Position numbers and translations under genes: made by a program
Notes under the pieces: generated by a model
The model's database searches: none
What the model was told of the DNA's origin: nothing
Seen by the model: the letters and a program-made list of their open reading frames with translations, nothing else
Shown: one piece after another, positions 41,681 through 50,097 of the stretch
Layout: the number at the start of each line of letters is the position of its first letter
How positions within the stretch are numbered: the first letter of the stretch is position 1
NCBI RefSeq assembly: GCF_965279675.1
Contig: NZ_CBDIIJ010000002.1
Location: 124,001 to 188,000 of the forward strand
Origin: Mucisphaera sp965279675
GTDB lineage: Bacteria; Planctomycetota; Phycisphaerae; Phycisphaerales; Phycisphaeraceae
Direction: 5' to 3'
Length of the DNA: 64,000 nucleotides

Positions 41681-42772
41681 ATGACAACACATCGAAACAC
41701 AGTCAGATATCTCATCGCCACAATCCTCGCCGTGAGCCTTCTCACCCTCACAGGCTGCAGCAGCGAGGACACCAGCGGCACCGCAACCACCATCAACATC
41801 TGCGTCACGGCCACAGACGCCGCCGAACTCGTGAAAGCCGTCGGCGGAAACCAGATCAGCCTCACCACCTTCGTCCGAGGCGGAGACGATCCCCACATCG
41901 TCAACGCAACACCCGCCATGATCACAGCGCTGGCCAACGCCGATCTCCTAGTCGTCGTCGGCCTCGCTCTCGAAGAAGCCTATCTGCCGTCCATGCTCGC
42001 GCAGGCCGGCAACGACAACGTCATGCCCGGCCAGCCCGGCCACCTAGATCTCTCTGTCAACATGCGCACCATCGTCGGCCCCGAAGGCCGAGGCGTCCCC
42101 GGCTCCTTCCACCCCGAAGACAACCCCCACTACCTCGCCGATCCCGTCGAAGGCGTCAAAGCCGCAAAAGCCATCGCCGAGAAACTCAGCGAAATCCGCC
42201 CCGACCTCGCCTCCGAATTCAACGCCAACGCCGAAGCCTTCGCCAACAGCATCATCGTCGCCATGGTCGGAGAACACGTTGCTGAACACACCGACCCCGC
42301 CAACTTCGAAGAACTCGCCATCGCCATCGAAACCAACGACTTCACCAACTTCCCACATCTCCAGGAAGACCCAAGCCTCCTCGCCGGATGGCTCGGTGCA
42401 CTCCGGCCCTACACCGACATCCCCTTCGTCGGCGACCACGACCTCTGGCCCTACTTCGCCCGACGCTACGGCATCAGAGCCATCAACTACCTCGAACCCG
42501 AGCCCGGCGTCCCGCCAACCGCACCACATCTCCAGCAGGTCATCCTGGACATGCGCGAGGCCGACGCACGCATCATCCTGAGCATCGTCTACTTCGACCC
42601 CCAGCACGCCGCCTTTGTAGCCAACGCCGTCGACGGCATCGCCGCACCCATGGCACACCAGCCAGGCGGTCGCCCCGGCGTCGAGACCTACCTCGATTTC
42701 GTCAACTACAACGCTCAACAACTCCTCACAGCCATCCAGACAAAAGTCGGCGACCCGCCAGTGCAGCAGTAG
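41681..42772 (+). CDS. znuA: Zinc ABC transporter substrate-binding lipoprotein (ZnuA family)
   Basis: 363 residues, with AAGGA before the ATG. A lipoprotein signal (ILAVSLLTLTGC, Cys26) ties it to a membrane. Metal-site candidates of the cluster A-I family are present: GGDDPHIVNATP (His72), PEDNPHYLADP, and FVGDHDLWPYFARRYG, with the glutamate/aspartate block RIILSIVYFDPQ. It lacks the long His-rich loop of some ZnuA proteins. It captures zinc (manganese is possible) and hands it to the ZnuB permease. The surrounding operon favours zinc. Confidence 0.88.
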   Translation: MTTHRNTVRYLIATILAVSLLTLTGCSSEDTSGTATTINICVTATDAAELVKAVGGNQISLTTFVRGGDDPHIVNATPAMITALANADLLVVVGLALEEAYLPSMLAQAGNDNVMPGQPGHLDLSVNMRTIVGPEGRGVPGSFHPEDNPHYLADPVEGVKAAKAIAEKLSEIRPDLASEFNANAEAFANSIIVAMVGEHVAEHTDPANFEELAIAIETNDFTNFPHLQEDPSLLAGWLGALRPYTDIPFVGDHDLWPYFARRYGIRAINYLEPEPGVPPTAPHLQQVILDMREADARIILSIVYFDPQHAAFVANAVDGIAAPMAHQPGGRPGVETYLDFVNYNAQQLLTAIQTKVGDPPVQQ

Positions 42773-42820
42773 CGCCACGTAGCCATCACTCTTCCTCAAG
42801 CCCTGACGATCATTCCCAAT

Positions 42821-43630
42821 ATGACCACTGCCGATACCCAGACCCCAGCCAAACCCGAGGTCGTCGCTCCGGAGCCGCTGATTACGCCCGTCGTCGAACT
42901 CTTCTCGGTCGACCTCGGCTACGGCAGCATCCCCGTCCTCTCCGACGTCTCCATGTGCATCGAAGAAGGCCAGTTCTGGTGCTTCCTCGGGCCCAACGGC
43001 GAAGGCAAAACCACCCTCATCAAAGGCATCCTCGGAGCCCTCCGTCCCAAACGCGGAAAAATCCTCCGCGACAAGGAAGTCTTCGACAAAGGACGCGTCA
43101 GCTACGTCCCCCAACGACTCGAACTCAACCCCGTCCTCCCAACCTCCGTCCGCGAGTTCATCCTCTCAGGACTCGCAGGCGTGCCCACCCACGCCGGTCA
43201 ACGACAGAAACGACTCAACCGCGTCCTCGAAGTCGTCGGGCTCGGAGCCTCCAGAAACCGCAATTACTGGACACTCTCAGGCGGACAGAAACAGCGCGCT
43301 CTGCTCGCACGAGCCCTTATCCGCGATCCCCAGGTCCTCATCGTCGACGAACCCACCGCAGGCCTCGACCTCGCCGCGGCCGCTGCCGTCCTCGACGTCC
43401 TCGCAGACATGCGGACAACCTATGGCGTCACCATCGTCTTTGTCACACACGACCTCCACATCGTCACCGAACACGCCACACACGCAGCCCTCTTCAGGAA
43501 AGGCGAAGTCCAAAGCGGCACCCTCAGCGAGGTCCTGAACACCGAAGCCCTCAGCCAAACCTTCGGCGTCCCCGTACCCGTTGAGACAGACAGCAACGGC
43601 AAACGCAGGATTCAGGTTCACCATTCATGA
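42821..43630 (+). CDS. znuC: Zinc ABC transporter ATP-binding protein (ZnuC family)
   Basis: 269 residues. Walker A GPNGEGKTTLIKG (Lys63), Q loop VSYVPQRLEL, ABC signature LSGGQKQRALLARAL, Walker B VLIVDEPTAGLDL and switch His in VFVTHDLH are all intact. An extra N-terminal stretch of about 25 residues precedes the ABC domain. It powers zinc import with the ZnuB permease, whose gene overlaps its end by four bases. Confidence 0.93.
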   Translation: MTTADTQTPAKPEVVAPEPLITPVVELFSVDLGYGSIPVLSDVSMCIEEGQFWCFLGPNGEGKTTLIKGILGALRPKRGKILRDKEVFDKGRVSYVPQRLELNPVLPTSVREFILSGLAGVPTHAGQRQKRLNRVLEVVGLGASRNRNYWTLSGGQKQRALLARALIRDPQVLIVDEPTAGLDLAAAAAVLDVLADMRTTYGVTIVFVTHDLHIVTEHATHAALFRKGEVQSGTLSEVLNTEALSQTFGVPVPVETDSNGKRRIQVHHS

Positions 43631-44496
43631 TCGACTTCCTCGAATCCTGGCCCCTCTTCTTCCGACCCTACACCCTCACGCTCCTCGCAAGCGCCGTGCT
43701 GGCCGTCATCGGCGTCGTCGCCACCGCCCGACGACAGCTCTTCATGGCCGCAGCCGTCGCGCAAACGTCTCTCATGGGCTACGCCATCATGGCCTTTGTC
43801 TTCGGCGCCCACATCGATGGCACCCTCGAAGCCAGCCTCCGCGACACCGTCGTGATCCTCGCAGCCGTTCTCGCCGCCATGATCACCATGCTCGGCAGCC
43901 GCGACAGCCAGTCCGCACAAGGCGGCAGCCTCGACGGCGACGAACGCACCGCATGGGTCTACGTCACCGCAGGATCACTCGGCGTTCTCTTCCTCGCCCA
44001 TGCCCCCGCTGGCATGGAGCAGGTCCGCCGCCTCCAGGTTTCCTCCGTCATCGGCGCCACCTGGATCGACCTCGCCACCTTCGCGCTGCTCTTCCTCGGT
44101 ATCGCCCTGCTGATGATCTGGCTGATGCGCCCCCTCATCCTCCTCCTGTCAGACCCGGTCATGGCCGCCGCCATCGGCATGAAGGTCACCCGCTGGAACG
44201 TCATCCTCGCTATCCTCGCCGGCCTCTCGGTCGGGCTCGCCGTCCGCTCAACCGGCGTCCTCTTCGCCTTCGGCGCTCTCGCCATCCCCGTCATGATCGC
44301 CAAGCAGATCGCCGGCGAAGTCCGAAGCCTGTTCCTCCTCGCCCCCCTGCTCGCGATCATGCTCAGCTTCACGGGCCTCTGGCTCGGTCACCTCTGGGAC
44401 TTCCCACCCGGCCAGGCCGCCGTCAGCGTCATGTGCCTCGCCCTTCTCATCACCCACCTCGCCCGACTGGCCTGGAACCGCATCGGCATCCCCTGA
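43627..44496 (+). CDS. znuB: Zinc ABC transporter permease (ZnuB family)
   Basis: 289 residues with about eight or nine membrane helices (for example YTLTLLASAVLAVIGVVAT, DTVVILAAVLAAMITMLG, WIDLATFALLFLGIALLMIW). GMKVTRWNVILAILAGLSVG with AVRSTGVLFAFGALAIPVMI is the coupling-helix region conserved in metal cluster A-I permeases. The ATGA overlap with znuC sets the start. It is the last gene of the zinc operon and ends 37 bases from the convergent esterase gene. Confidence 0.92.
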   Translation: MIDFLESWPLFFRPYTLTLLASAVLAVIGVVATARRQLFMAAAVAQTSLMGYAIMAFVFGAHIDGTLEASLRDTVVILAAVLAAMITMLGSRDSQSAQGGSLDGDERTAWVYVTAGSLGVLFLAHAPAGMEQVRRLQVSSVIGATWIDLATFALLFLGIALLMIWLMRPLILLLSDPVMAAAIGMKVTRWNVILAILAGLSVGLAVRSTGVLFAFGALAIPVMIAKQIAGEVRSLFLLAPLLAIMLSFTGLWLGHLWDFPPGQAAVSVMCLALLITHLARLAWNRIGIP

Positions 44497-44499
44497 CCA

Positions 44500-45540
44500 G
44501 GACGGCGTCAACCGCCGCGGGTTGCGGGAACGATCACGATTCGATTGGGTCGTGAACGGCCCCAGTGGCTTTTCTGTAACTACACAGCAACCCGAGCAGT
44601 AACAGCATCGAGACCGGCTCGGGGATCGGATTCAGATCCGCTCCGAAGTTGGTTGCGAGGAGGGAGAGGTCGATCAGGTCGATGGCGTCGTCGAAGGTGG
44701 CGTTGCCGAAGGTGTACAGGCCCGACCCGCCGAAGTTGGTGGCGAGGATCGACAGGTCGATCAGGTCGACCCGGCGGTCGAGGTTGAAGTCGCCGGGCAG
44801 GGTGCCGTAGAGCTCCGTGAGCCAGTGCTGGGCGTCCAGCACATCGACCACCAGATCGGCGTTGACATTCGTAATCAACAGCGGGTTGGTGCTGCCGATG
44901 GCGTTCTCGATGGTCCGCAGGTCGCCGGCGTTGAGCACGCCGTTGCCGTCCATATCCCCGCCAAGGATCAGCTGCCAGGCCGCCTGCCCGAAGTGCGCGT
45001 GCGCCCTTGCCGTCGGATGGACGCCATCGAAGAACACATAGCTGTTCGGATCACCGACCGGGTTCGACAAGTAAGCATCGGTGGTATTCGTGAACCCGAA
45101 GCGGCCGGGATCATCCACCCAGGTGTTGCCGATCTCGAACACATCCAGCGGATAAATCGTCGCGGGGCTGCCGGTGTTGAAGCCGTCCAGGAGGTCAGTC
45201 AGTTGGGTGTTGTAGCTCTCGACAAAGGTATCGATGAGCTGCGTGCCGCCGCCGAAGTCGGGCGTCTGTCCCAGGGCCGGGAGGTTCGGGACCACGATGT
45301 GCCGAGCCCCGGCGTTGATGAGACGGTTGAGGCTTGTCGTCGTGTTGGCCAGCATCTCGTCGACTCTGGCTGCCCCCTGGCTGCCCAGCGAGCCGGAGAT
45401 ATTGAAGAGATCATTGGCCCCGGCCCAGAGCGTCACCAGATCGTCCGGCTGGATGGCTGGCGCGTCGTCCAGGAACTCGATGATCTGCCGTCCGGCGTTC
45501 GGGAAGTCGAGCCTGAAGAAGAGGACGGAGACAGAGAAGA
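44500..45540. other. Strand-composition (GC skew) reversal
   Basis: To the left the plus strand is C-rich in genes of both directions: the 60 bases from 25021 hold 11 G and 29 C, those from 14461 13 G and 25 C, those from 44341 16 G and 25 C. To the right it is G-rich: from 48001 29 G and 14 C, from 59401 26 G and 11 C. Between 44.6 and 45.3 kb the sign varies (27/10, 15/19, 17/20, 25/19) and it is settled by 45481 (23/12). Confidence 0.75.
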
Positions 45541-45838
45541 AGTCGTCGGCTGTCGTGGTTCCGCCGTGGGCGTAGTTATTCCCCCCAGCGCGGCTGTGGG
45601 TGGTGGCGGGGATACCCGTCCGGTTGGCGAGGGCTTCTACCCAAACGGGTCCATTGGAGAAGCGGCCGTTGAAGTAGCTGCCGCCTGGCTGGATGCCGAG
45701 GGTGGCGCTGGAGATGTTGCCGACGTCGGAAAGCGAGTCGCCGAAGGAAATCACGCGGTTGAAGGTGATGGCGTGGGCTTCGGAGGCCAGGAGGCAGGTT
45801 GCTAAAATCAGTATTGACAGTGTTTTGTGGTGGCGCAT
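44534..45838 (-). CDS. GDSL/SGNH esterase with dockerin-like repeats and a PEP-CTERM end
   Basis: 434 residues from the ATG at 45838 (MRHHKTLSILILATCLLASE, signal peptide cleaved near AHA); an earlier in-frame start would add 32 residues. Catalytic motifs of GDSL hydrolases: VISFGDSLSDVGN (Ser35), LWAGANDLFN, and FFDGVHPTARAH (Asp and His). Calcium-loop repeats follow: DMDGNGVLNAGDLRTIENAI, GDFNLDRRVDLIDLSILATN and FDDAIDLIDLSLLATNFG. The tail IPEPVSMLLLLGLLCSYRKA then TGAVHDPIES has the PEP motif but lacks a clean RRR end. It probably deacylates a polysaccharide or lipid outside the cell. Confidence 0.88.
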   Translation of the reverse strand: MRHHKTLSILILATCLLASEAHAITFNRVISFGDSLSDVGNISSATLGIQPGGSYFNGRFSNGPVWVEALANRTGIPATTHSRAGGNNYAHGGTTTADDFFSVSVLFFRLDFPNAGRQIIEFLDDAPAIQPDDLVTLWAGANDLFNISGSLGSQGAARVDEMLANTTTSLNRLINAGARHIVVPNLPALGQTPDFGGGTQLIDTFVESYNTQLTDLLDGFNTGSPATIYPLDVFEIGNTWVDDPGRFGFTNTTDAYLSNPVGDPNSYVFFDGVHPTARAHAHFGQAAWQLILGGDMDGNGVLNAGDLRTIENAIGSTNPLLITNVNADLVVDVLDAQHWLTELYGTLPGDFNLDRRVDLIDLSILATNFGGSGLYTFGNATFDDAIDLIDLSLLATNFGADLNPIPEPVSMLLLLGLLCSYRKATGAVHDPIES

Positions 45839-46171
45839 GGGGTGTCCGGTGCGGGTCTGGGGCTTGCGGAAGCATGGATCATGGTTGGGCGAAAGTCTTA
45901 GGATTTCGGCGGATTTTCGCTGATTTTGGTTCAAAGTGGCTCGAAACGGGCTGTTTTCTGGCGGGTTATTTCGTGTGTGAACGGGTCCTGTGTTTCGCCA
46001 TATCCTGTTTTAAGTTCATCATTCATATTGTTTTGCACGTCTGATCAGGTGTCTGGTCTCGCTCTGGTTGCCTCTCGGTGTTGCGAGCGGCTTGTTGCTA
46101 GTGTGGCGCTGGTCTTAGATGTGGGTTGTGGCTCTTTTACTACCGTTGGCAGATCATTTGAGGGTACGGGC
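45839..46171. other. Divergent intergenic gap beside the skew reversal
   Basis: This 333-base gap between two divergent genes is richer in A+T than its flanks and has two GATTTT steps near 45911-45932. No cluster of DnaA boxes (TTATNCACA) is visible, nor a clear dif-like site. Only a weak TTTTGCACG at about 46030 resembles one box. Promoters for both genes must lie here, but no convincing pair is seen. Confidence 0.45.
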
Positions 46172-47002
46172 ATGATGGATTCGGCGGCCTTGGATGCGGT
46201 GCTTGATGAGCCTTACGCGTTGACGGCGGAGCAGATCGAGCGGTTCGAGCGATTCGGGTACGCGAAGCTCTCGGGGGTGCTGCCTGCGGAGACGCTGGCT
46301 CGGTATCGCGAGCCGATTCGCGAGACAACGATGGCGAACGATCCGAAGGCGGATATTCCGTTGGAGGAGAAGGACACGTATGGCAAGGCGTTTATTCAGG
46401 TCTGCAATCTGTGGCGGATGAATGAGGCGGTGAAGCGGTTTGTGATGAGCCGGCGGCTGGGGCGGATTGCGGCCGAGTTGCTGGGGGTTTCGGGGGTGCG
46501 GCTGTATCACGATCAGGCGCTTTTCAAGGAGGCGACGGGCGGGATCACGCCCTGGCATGTGGATCAGTTTTACTGGCCGCTGGCAACGGACCGGACGGTG
46601 ACGGCGTGGATTCCGTTGGTGGAGGTGCCGATTGAGATGGGCCCGCTTAGTTTTGCGGCGGGGAGTCACAAGCTGGGGCTGGGTCGTGATCTGGGGATTT
46701 CGGATGACAGCGAGCGAGAGCTAAGAGAGTCGATCGAGGCGGCGGCTTGCCCGCTAGAGGCTTCGGCTTATGCGCTCGGGGATGTGTCGTTTCATCTGGG
46801 TTGGACGGCGCATCGTGCGGGACCGAATCAGGGGGATCGGGCGCGTGAGGTGATGACGGTGATTTATATGGATGAGGCGATGAGGCTTAAGTCGCCTGAG
46901 CATGATTTTCAGAAGGCGGATCGGGAGGCGTTCTGTCCCGGGGTTGGTGTGGGTGAGGTGGTGGCGAGTGAGATGAATCCGGTGGTTTACTCGAGGGGGT
47001 AG
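46172..47002 (+). CDS. Phytanoyl-CoA dioxygenase (PhyH) family Fe(II)/2-oxoglutarate enzyme
   Basis: 276 residues from the ATG at 46172 (a second ATG directly follows), with GAGGG ahead. FERFGYAKLSGVLPAE is the usual opening of the family. TPWHVDQFYWPLAT supplies His129 and Asp131 of the iron triad, and GWTAHRAGPN gives the distal His214 and the Arg that holds 2-oxoglutarate. WIPLVEVPIEMGPLSFAAGS is the conserved core strand. The enzyme hydroxylates (or halogenates, in some relatives) a small molecule; the substrate is unknown. It stands alone, followed by hairpin repeat copy B. Confidence 0.88.
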   Translation: MMDSAALDAVLDEPYALTAEQIERFERFGYAKLSGVLPAETLARYREPIRETTMANDPKADIPLEEKDTYGKAFIQVCNLWRMNEAVKRFVMSRRLGRIAAELLGVSGVRLYHDQALFKEATGGITPWHVDQFYWPLATDRTVTAWIPLVEVPIEMGPLSFAAGSHKLGLGRDLGISDDSERELRESIEAAACPLEASAYALGDVSFHLGWTAHRAGPNQGDRAREVMTVIYMDEAMRLKSPEHDFQKADREAFCPGVGVGEVVASEMNPVVYSRG

Positions 47003-47019
47003 TGTTGTCCGGGAGACCG

Positions 47020-47248
47020 CGGTCGCATCGCGACCGGGCTCAGAGCTGGCGTGGTTGCTGGGGGTAGGGCACGGCTTATTTTCGTGCGTTCCTCCCGCGG
47101 TAGATAAACACCGAAACCGTGGCAGCCGGAGTTGTTGGATCTGTGGGCACGCGGCCCGCCTTCGGCGGATCTACGACGTGCCCACAGCCACCCGTGGGTT
47201 TTGGTGCACGAACACACCTTGCCCTTCAGGACAAGGTGTGGCACCCGG
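47020..47248. repeat. Modular hairpin repeat, copy B
   Basis: In the convergent gap before astB: CGGTCGC(47020-47026)/GCGACCG(47030-47036), a spacer of about 100 bases, CTGTGGGCAC(47141-47150)/GTGCCCACAG(47178-47187) with inner CCGCC/GGCGG (47156-47160/47164-47168), CCACCCGTGG at 47188-47197, and CACACCTTG(47213-47221)/CAAGGTGTG(47232-47240). This is the reverse complement of the order in copy A. Copies A and B share an identical 18-base block (GGGTGCCACACCTTGTCC in A) and a 16-base block (CCACGGGTGGCTGTGG in A). Confidence 0.8.
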
Positions 47249-47266
47249 CGTTTGTTTTTGGGGGTG

Positions 47267-48622
47267 TCAGAACTTGTAGAGGTTTGGGAGGTTGAGGATT
47301 CGGGAGAGTTGGTCGAGGGCGTCTTTGGAGGTGCGGATGAGTTGGGGGTCGGCGAGGTCGTTGGGGGTGAGTTGGTCGGAGTAGTGGTGGTTGATCCAGT
47401 GGGTGAGTTGTTCGTGGAGGGTGGGTGTGAGGTAGAGGGAATGGGGGATGGCGTTTTGTTGTTCGGGGGTGAGGGTGATGCGGAGTCGGAGGCAGGCGGG
47501 TCCGCCGCCGTTGCTCATGGATTGGTGGAGGTCGAAGAAGAGGACCTCGTCGAAGGTGCCGTTTTGCTGCCAGGTGTTGAGGAGGTTGGCGACGGCGGGT
47601 GTTTGTCGGCAGTGGTCGGGGCAGACGATGAGGCGTTTGCCATCGGGGGTGCGGAGGAGTTGGCTGTTGAAGAGGTAGGCATCGACGGCTTGTTTGAGTG
47701 AGACCTGGTCTTCGCGGATGATGATGATGGTAAGGGTGTCGTTGGTGAGGTTCTGGTAGGCGGTGGCGATCTGGTCGGTGGCGTCTTGCTGGTTGAGGAA
47801 GGCTTTTTCATGGAGGAGGAGGAGGTTGGTGTCGCCTACGGCGATGACGTCGTTGTGGAAGACGCCGGCGTCGATGGCTTCGGGATGCTGCTGGATGAAG
47901 AGGGCGTGGTCGGGGTTGAGCTGGTGGAGGCGGGCGATGGCCTGCGAGCTGGCGAGGTGTTGTCGGGCGGAGAAGCGTTTGGGTTCGATCTGGTTTGGGA
48001 GGGTCCCGCGTGGGGCCTGGCTGCCGTAGACGAAGAGTTCGAGGGCGGGCTGATCGTGGGTGGGGCTGAGGCGGGTGTGGTTGGCGGCGCCTTCGTCGGG
48101 GAGGGAAGCGGGGAGCGGGTCGTGGATGGCGAAGTGGCTGTCGTCGGTGAAGATCTGTTTGAGCAGGTGGGTGGTGAAAGGTGCTTCGATGGAGCGGTGG
48201 AGGGCGGAGGTGAGGTTGGCGGGGGTGAGGTGGAGGCGGTTGTCGGCGGTGTCGGGTGAGGGGCTGATGGTGGCTGCGTTGGCTGTCCACATGGGGGAGG
48301 CGCTAGAGGCTGCGGCGAGGAGGTCGGGGGCGTGGCGGTGGGCGGTGGCGAGGATGTTGGCGTCGTCGCCTGTGAACCCGAGTCGTCGGAGGAGGCTGAG
48401 GTTCGGGCGTGGGTGGGGTGGGAGGATGGCCTGGGGGATGCCGAGGTCGGCGAGGGCCTTGGCTTTGGCGAGGCCCTGGAGTGCGGCGATTTTGGGGGAG
48501 GAGGTGAGGCCCTGGTGGGATTGGGAGGCGAGGTTGCCGGGTGCGAGGCCGGCGTAGTTGTGGGTAGGTCCGACGAGACCGTCGAACTGAACTTCGGTGG
48601 TTTGTTTGGTGGCGGCGATCAT
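47267..48622 (-). CDS. astB: N-succinylarginine dihydrolase
   Basis: 451 residues, normal length. EVQFDGLVGPTHNYAGLAPG at the start is the AstB signature; further family blocks are SPMWTANAATISPSPDTADN, DEGAANHTRL, QQHPEAIDAGVFHNDVIAVG and SNGGGPACLRLRITL with the catalytic Cys. It hydrolyses N2-succinylarginine to N2-succinylornithine, CO2 and ammonia, the second step of the arginine succinyltransferase pathway. It overlaps astD by four bases and is the last gene of the run. Confidence 0.95.
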   Translation of the reverse strand: MIAATKQTTEVQFDGLVGPTHNYAGLAPGNLASQSHQGLTSSPKIAALQGLAKAKALADLGIPQAILPPHPRPNLSLLRRLGFTGDDANILATAHRHAPDLLAAASSASPMWTANAATISPSPDTADNRLHLTPANLTSALHRSIEAPFTTHLLKQIFTDDSHFAIHDPLPASLPDEGAANHTRLSPTHDQPALELFVYGSQAPRGTLPNQIEPKRFSARQHLASSQAIARLHQLNPDHALFIQQHPEAIDAGVFHNDVIAVGDTNLLLLHEKAFLNQQDATDQIATAYQNLTNDTLTIIIIREDQVSLKQAVDAYLFNSQLLRTPDGKRLIVCPDHCRQTPAVANLLNTWQQNGTFDEVLFFDLHQSMSNGGGPACLRLRITLTPEQQNAIPHSLYLTPTLHEQLTHWINHHYSDQLTPNDLADPQLIRTSKDALDQLSRILNLPNLYKF

Positions 48623-50097
48623 GCTGAGGCTTTGATTCCGGGCATGGGTTGGGTGACGGGCTGGAGGGGGGCGGCCTGCATGGAGGCGACGGGGAAGGCG
48701 CAGTAGGCGGCGGCGGCTGCGGCGGAGGGTCGATGGTTCCCGCTTCGGCCGATGCCGCCGAAGGGCATCTTGCCGGAGGCGCCGACGGTGGGTCCATTAA
48801 GGTTGATGACGCCGGCGCGGACGGTGTGGACGAAGGTGTTGAAGTCTTCGACATTGTCGGTGAGGAGTGAGGCGGCGAGGCCGTAGCGGGTCTGGTTGGC
48901 GAGCGTCATGGCGTGGTCGAGGTTGTCGGCGTCGAGGACGCGGAGGAGCGGGCCGAAGTGTTCTTCATCGGGGAGGTCGTCGATGTTGGCGGCATCGATG
49001 ATGCCTGGGCGGAGGATGCCGGTGTGGTCGCCGGCTTGCTTGACGGGTTCGAGGATGGTGCCGTTCTGATTTTCGAGGGAGGCCTGGGCGTCGAGGATGG
49101 CCTGGCCGGCTTCGGGTGAGATGAGGGGGCCGGTGAAGGGTTGGGGGTCTTCGTCGAAGTGGCCGATTTTGATGGACTGGGTGATGGCGATGAGGCGGTT
49201 GAGGAATTGCTGGCGATCGACGGCGGGCGTGAGGATGAGTCGTCGGGCGCAGTTGCAGCGTTGGCCGGCGGTGGAAAAGGCGGAGACGGCGACGGTGTAG
49301 GCGGCGGCGTCGAGGTTGGCGACCTTGTCGACGACGATGGCGTTGTTACCGCCTAGTTCGAGGGCGACGATCTTGCCGGGTTCGTCGATGAGTTTGGCGG
49401 CGATGGCCCGGCCGGCGTTGTAGCTGCCGGTGAAGAGGACGCCATCGATCTGCGGGTGGGCGACGAGGGCTTCTCCTGTCTCGCGGGCGCCGACGATGGC
49501 GGAGAGGACGCCTGGGGGTAGTCCGGCATCGGCCCAGAGTTTGGCCATGAGGATGCCGGCGGAGGGCGTGCGCTCGCTGGGTTTGAAGACGATGGTGTTG
49601 CCGGCGAGGAGTGCGGGGACGATGTGTCCGTTGGGCAGGTGGACGGGGAAGTTAAAGGGGCCGATGACGGCGAGGACGCCATGGGACCGGTGTCGGGTGA
49701 CGGCTTTGGCGTTGGGGAGGTCGAAGGTGGTTTCGGTGAGCTGGCGGTGGTGTTCGGCGATGGAGGTTTCGACCTTGGGGCCTATGAGGCCGACTTCGGC
49801 TGCGGCTTCCCAGCGGGGTTTGCCGGCTTCGGAGGCGACGGCTTCGGTGAGGGCCTCGGCGTGTTCGGCGGCGAGCTGTGCGAAGCGCTGGCAGATGACG
49901 ATGCGGTTTTCGAGGGGTGTGGCGGACCAGGCGGGCTGGGCTTTGCGGGCGGTGCGGACGGCTTCGTCGACCTGTTCGGCGGAGGCGGCGTGGCCGAGCC
50001 ATGTGGGCTCGAGGGTCCAGGGGTCGCGGGCGGTGATGGGCTTGCCTTGGCCGTTGACGAAGTCGCTGTTGATGAAGTGTTTGTGCTCGGCGCTCAT
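48619..50097 (-). CDS. astD: N-succinylglutamate 5-semialdehyde dehydrogenase
   Basis: 492 residues with the aldehyde dehydrogenase fold. GVLAVIGPFNFPVHLPNGHI, FKPSERTP, VLFTGSYNAGRAIA, LELGGNNAIVVD (general-base Glu) and STAGQRCNCARRL (catalytic Cys) are intact. PFNFPVHLPNGHIVPALLAG is characteristic of AstD. It oxidises succinylglutamate semialdehyde with NAD. Both ends overlap neighbours by four bases (astA upstream, astB downstream), fixing the start and showing one operon. Confidence 0.95.
   Translation of the reverse strand: MSAEHKHFINSDFVNGQGKPITARDPWTLEPTWLGHAASAEQVDEAVRTARKAQPAWSATPLENRIVICQRFAQLAAEHAEALTEAVASEAGKPRWEAAAEVGLIGPKVETSIAEHHRQLTETTFDLPNAKAVTRHRSHGVLAVIGPFNFPVHLPNGHIVPALLAGNTIVFKPSERTPSAGILMAKLWADAGLPPGVLSAIVGARETGEALVAHPQIDGVLFTGSYNAGRAIAAKLIDEPGKIVALELGGNNAIVVDKVANLDAAAYTVAVSAFSTAGQRCNCARRLILTPAVDRQQFLNRLIAITQSIKIGHFDEDPQPFTGPLISPEAGQAILDAQASLENQNGTILEPVKQAGDHTGILRPGIIDAANIDDLPDEEHFGPLLRVLDADNLDHAMTLANQTRYGLAASLLTDNVEDFNTFVHTVRAGVINLNGPTVGASGKMPFGGIGRSGNHRPSAAAAAAYCAFPVASMQAAPLQPVTQPMPGIKASA

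Noticed and set aside
45839..46171. DnaA-box cluster or dif site at the skew reversal
   Set aside because: Read on both strands, no TTATNCACA match and no dif-like 28-base palindrome was found; only one weak partial box.
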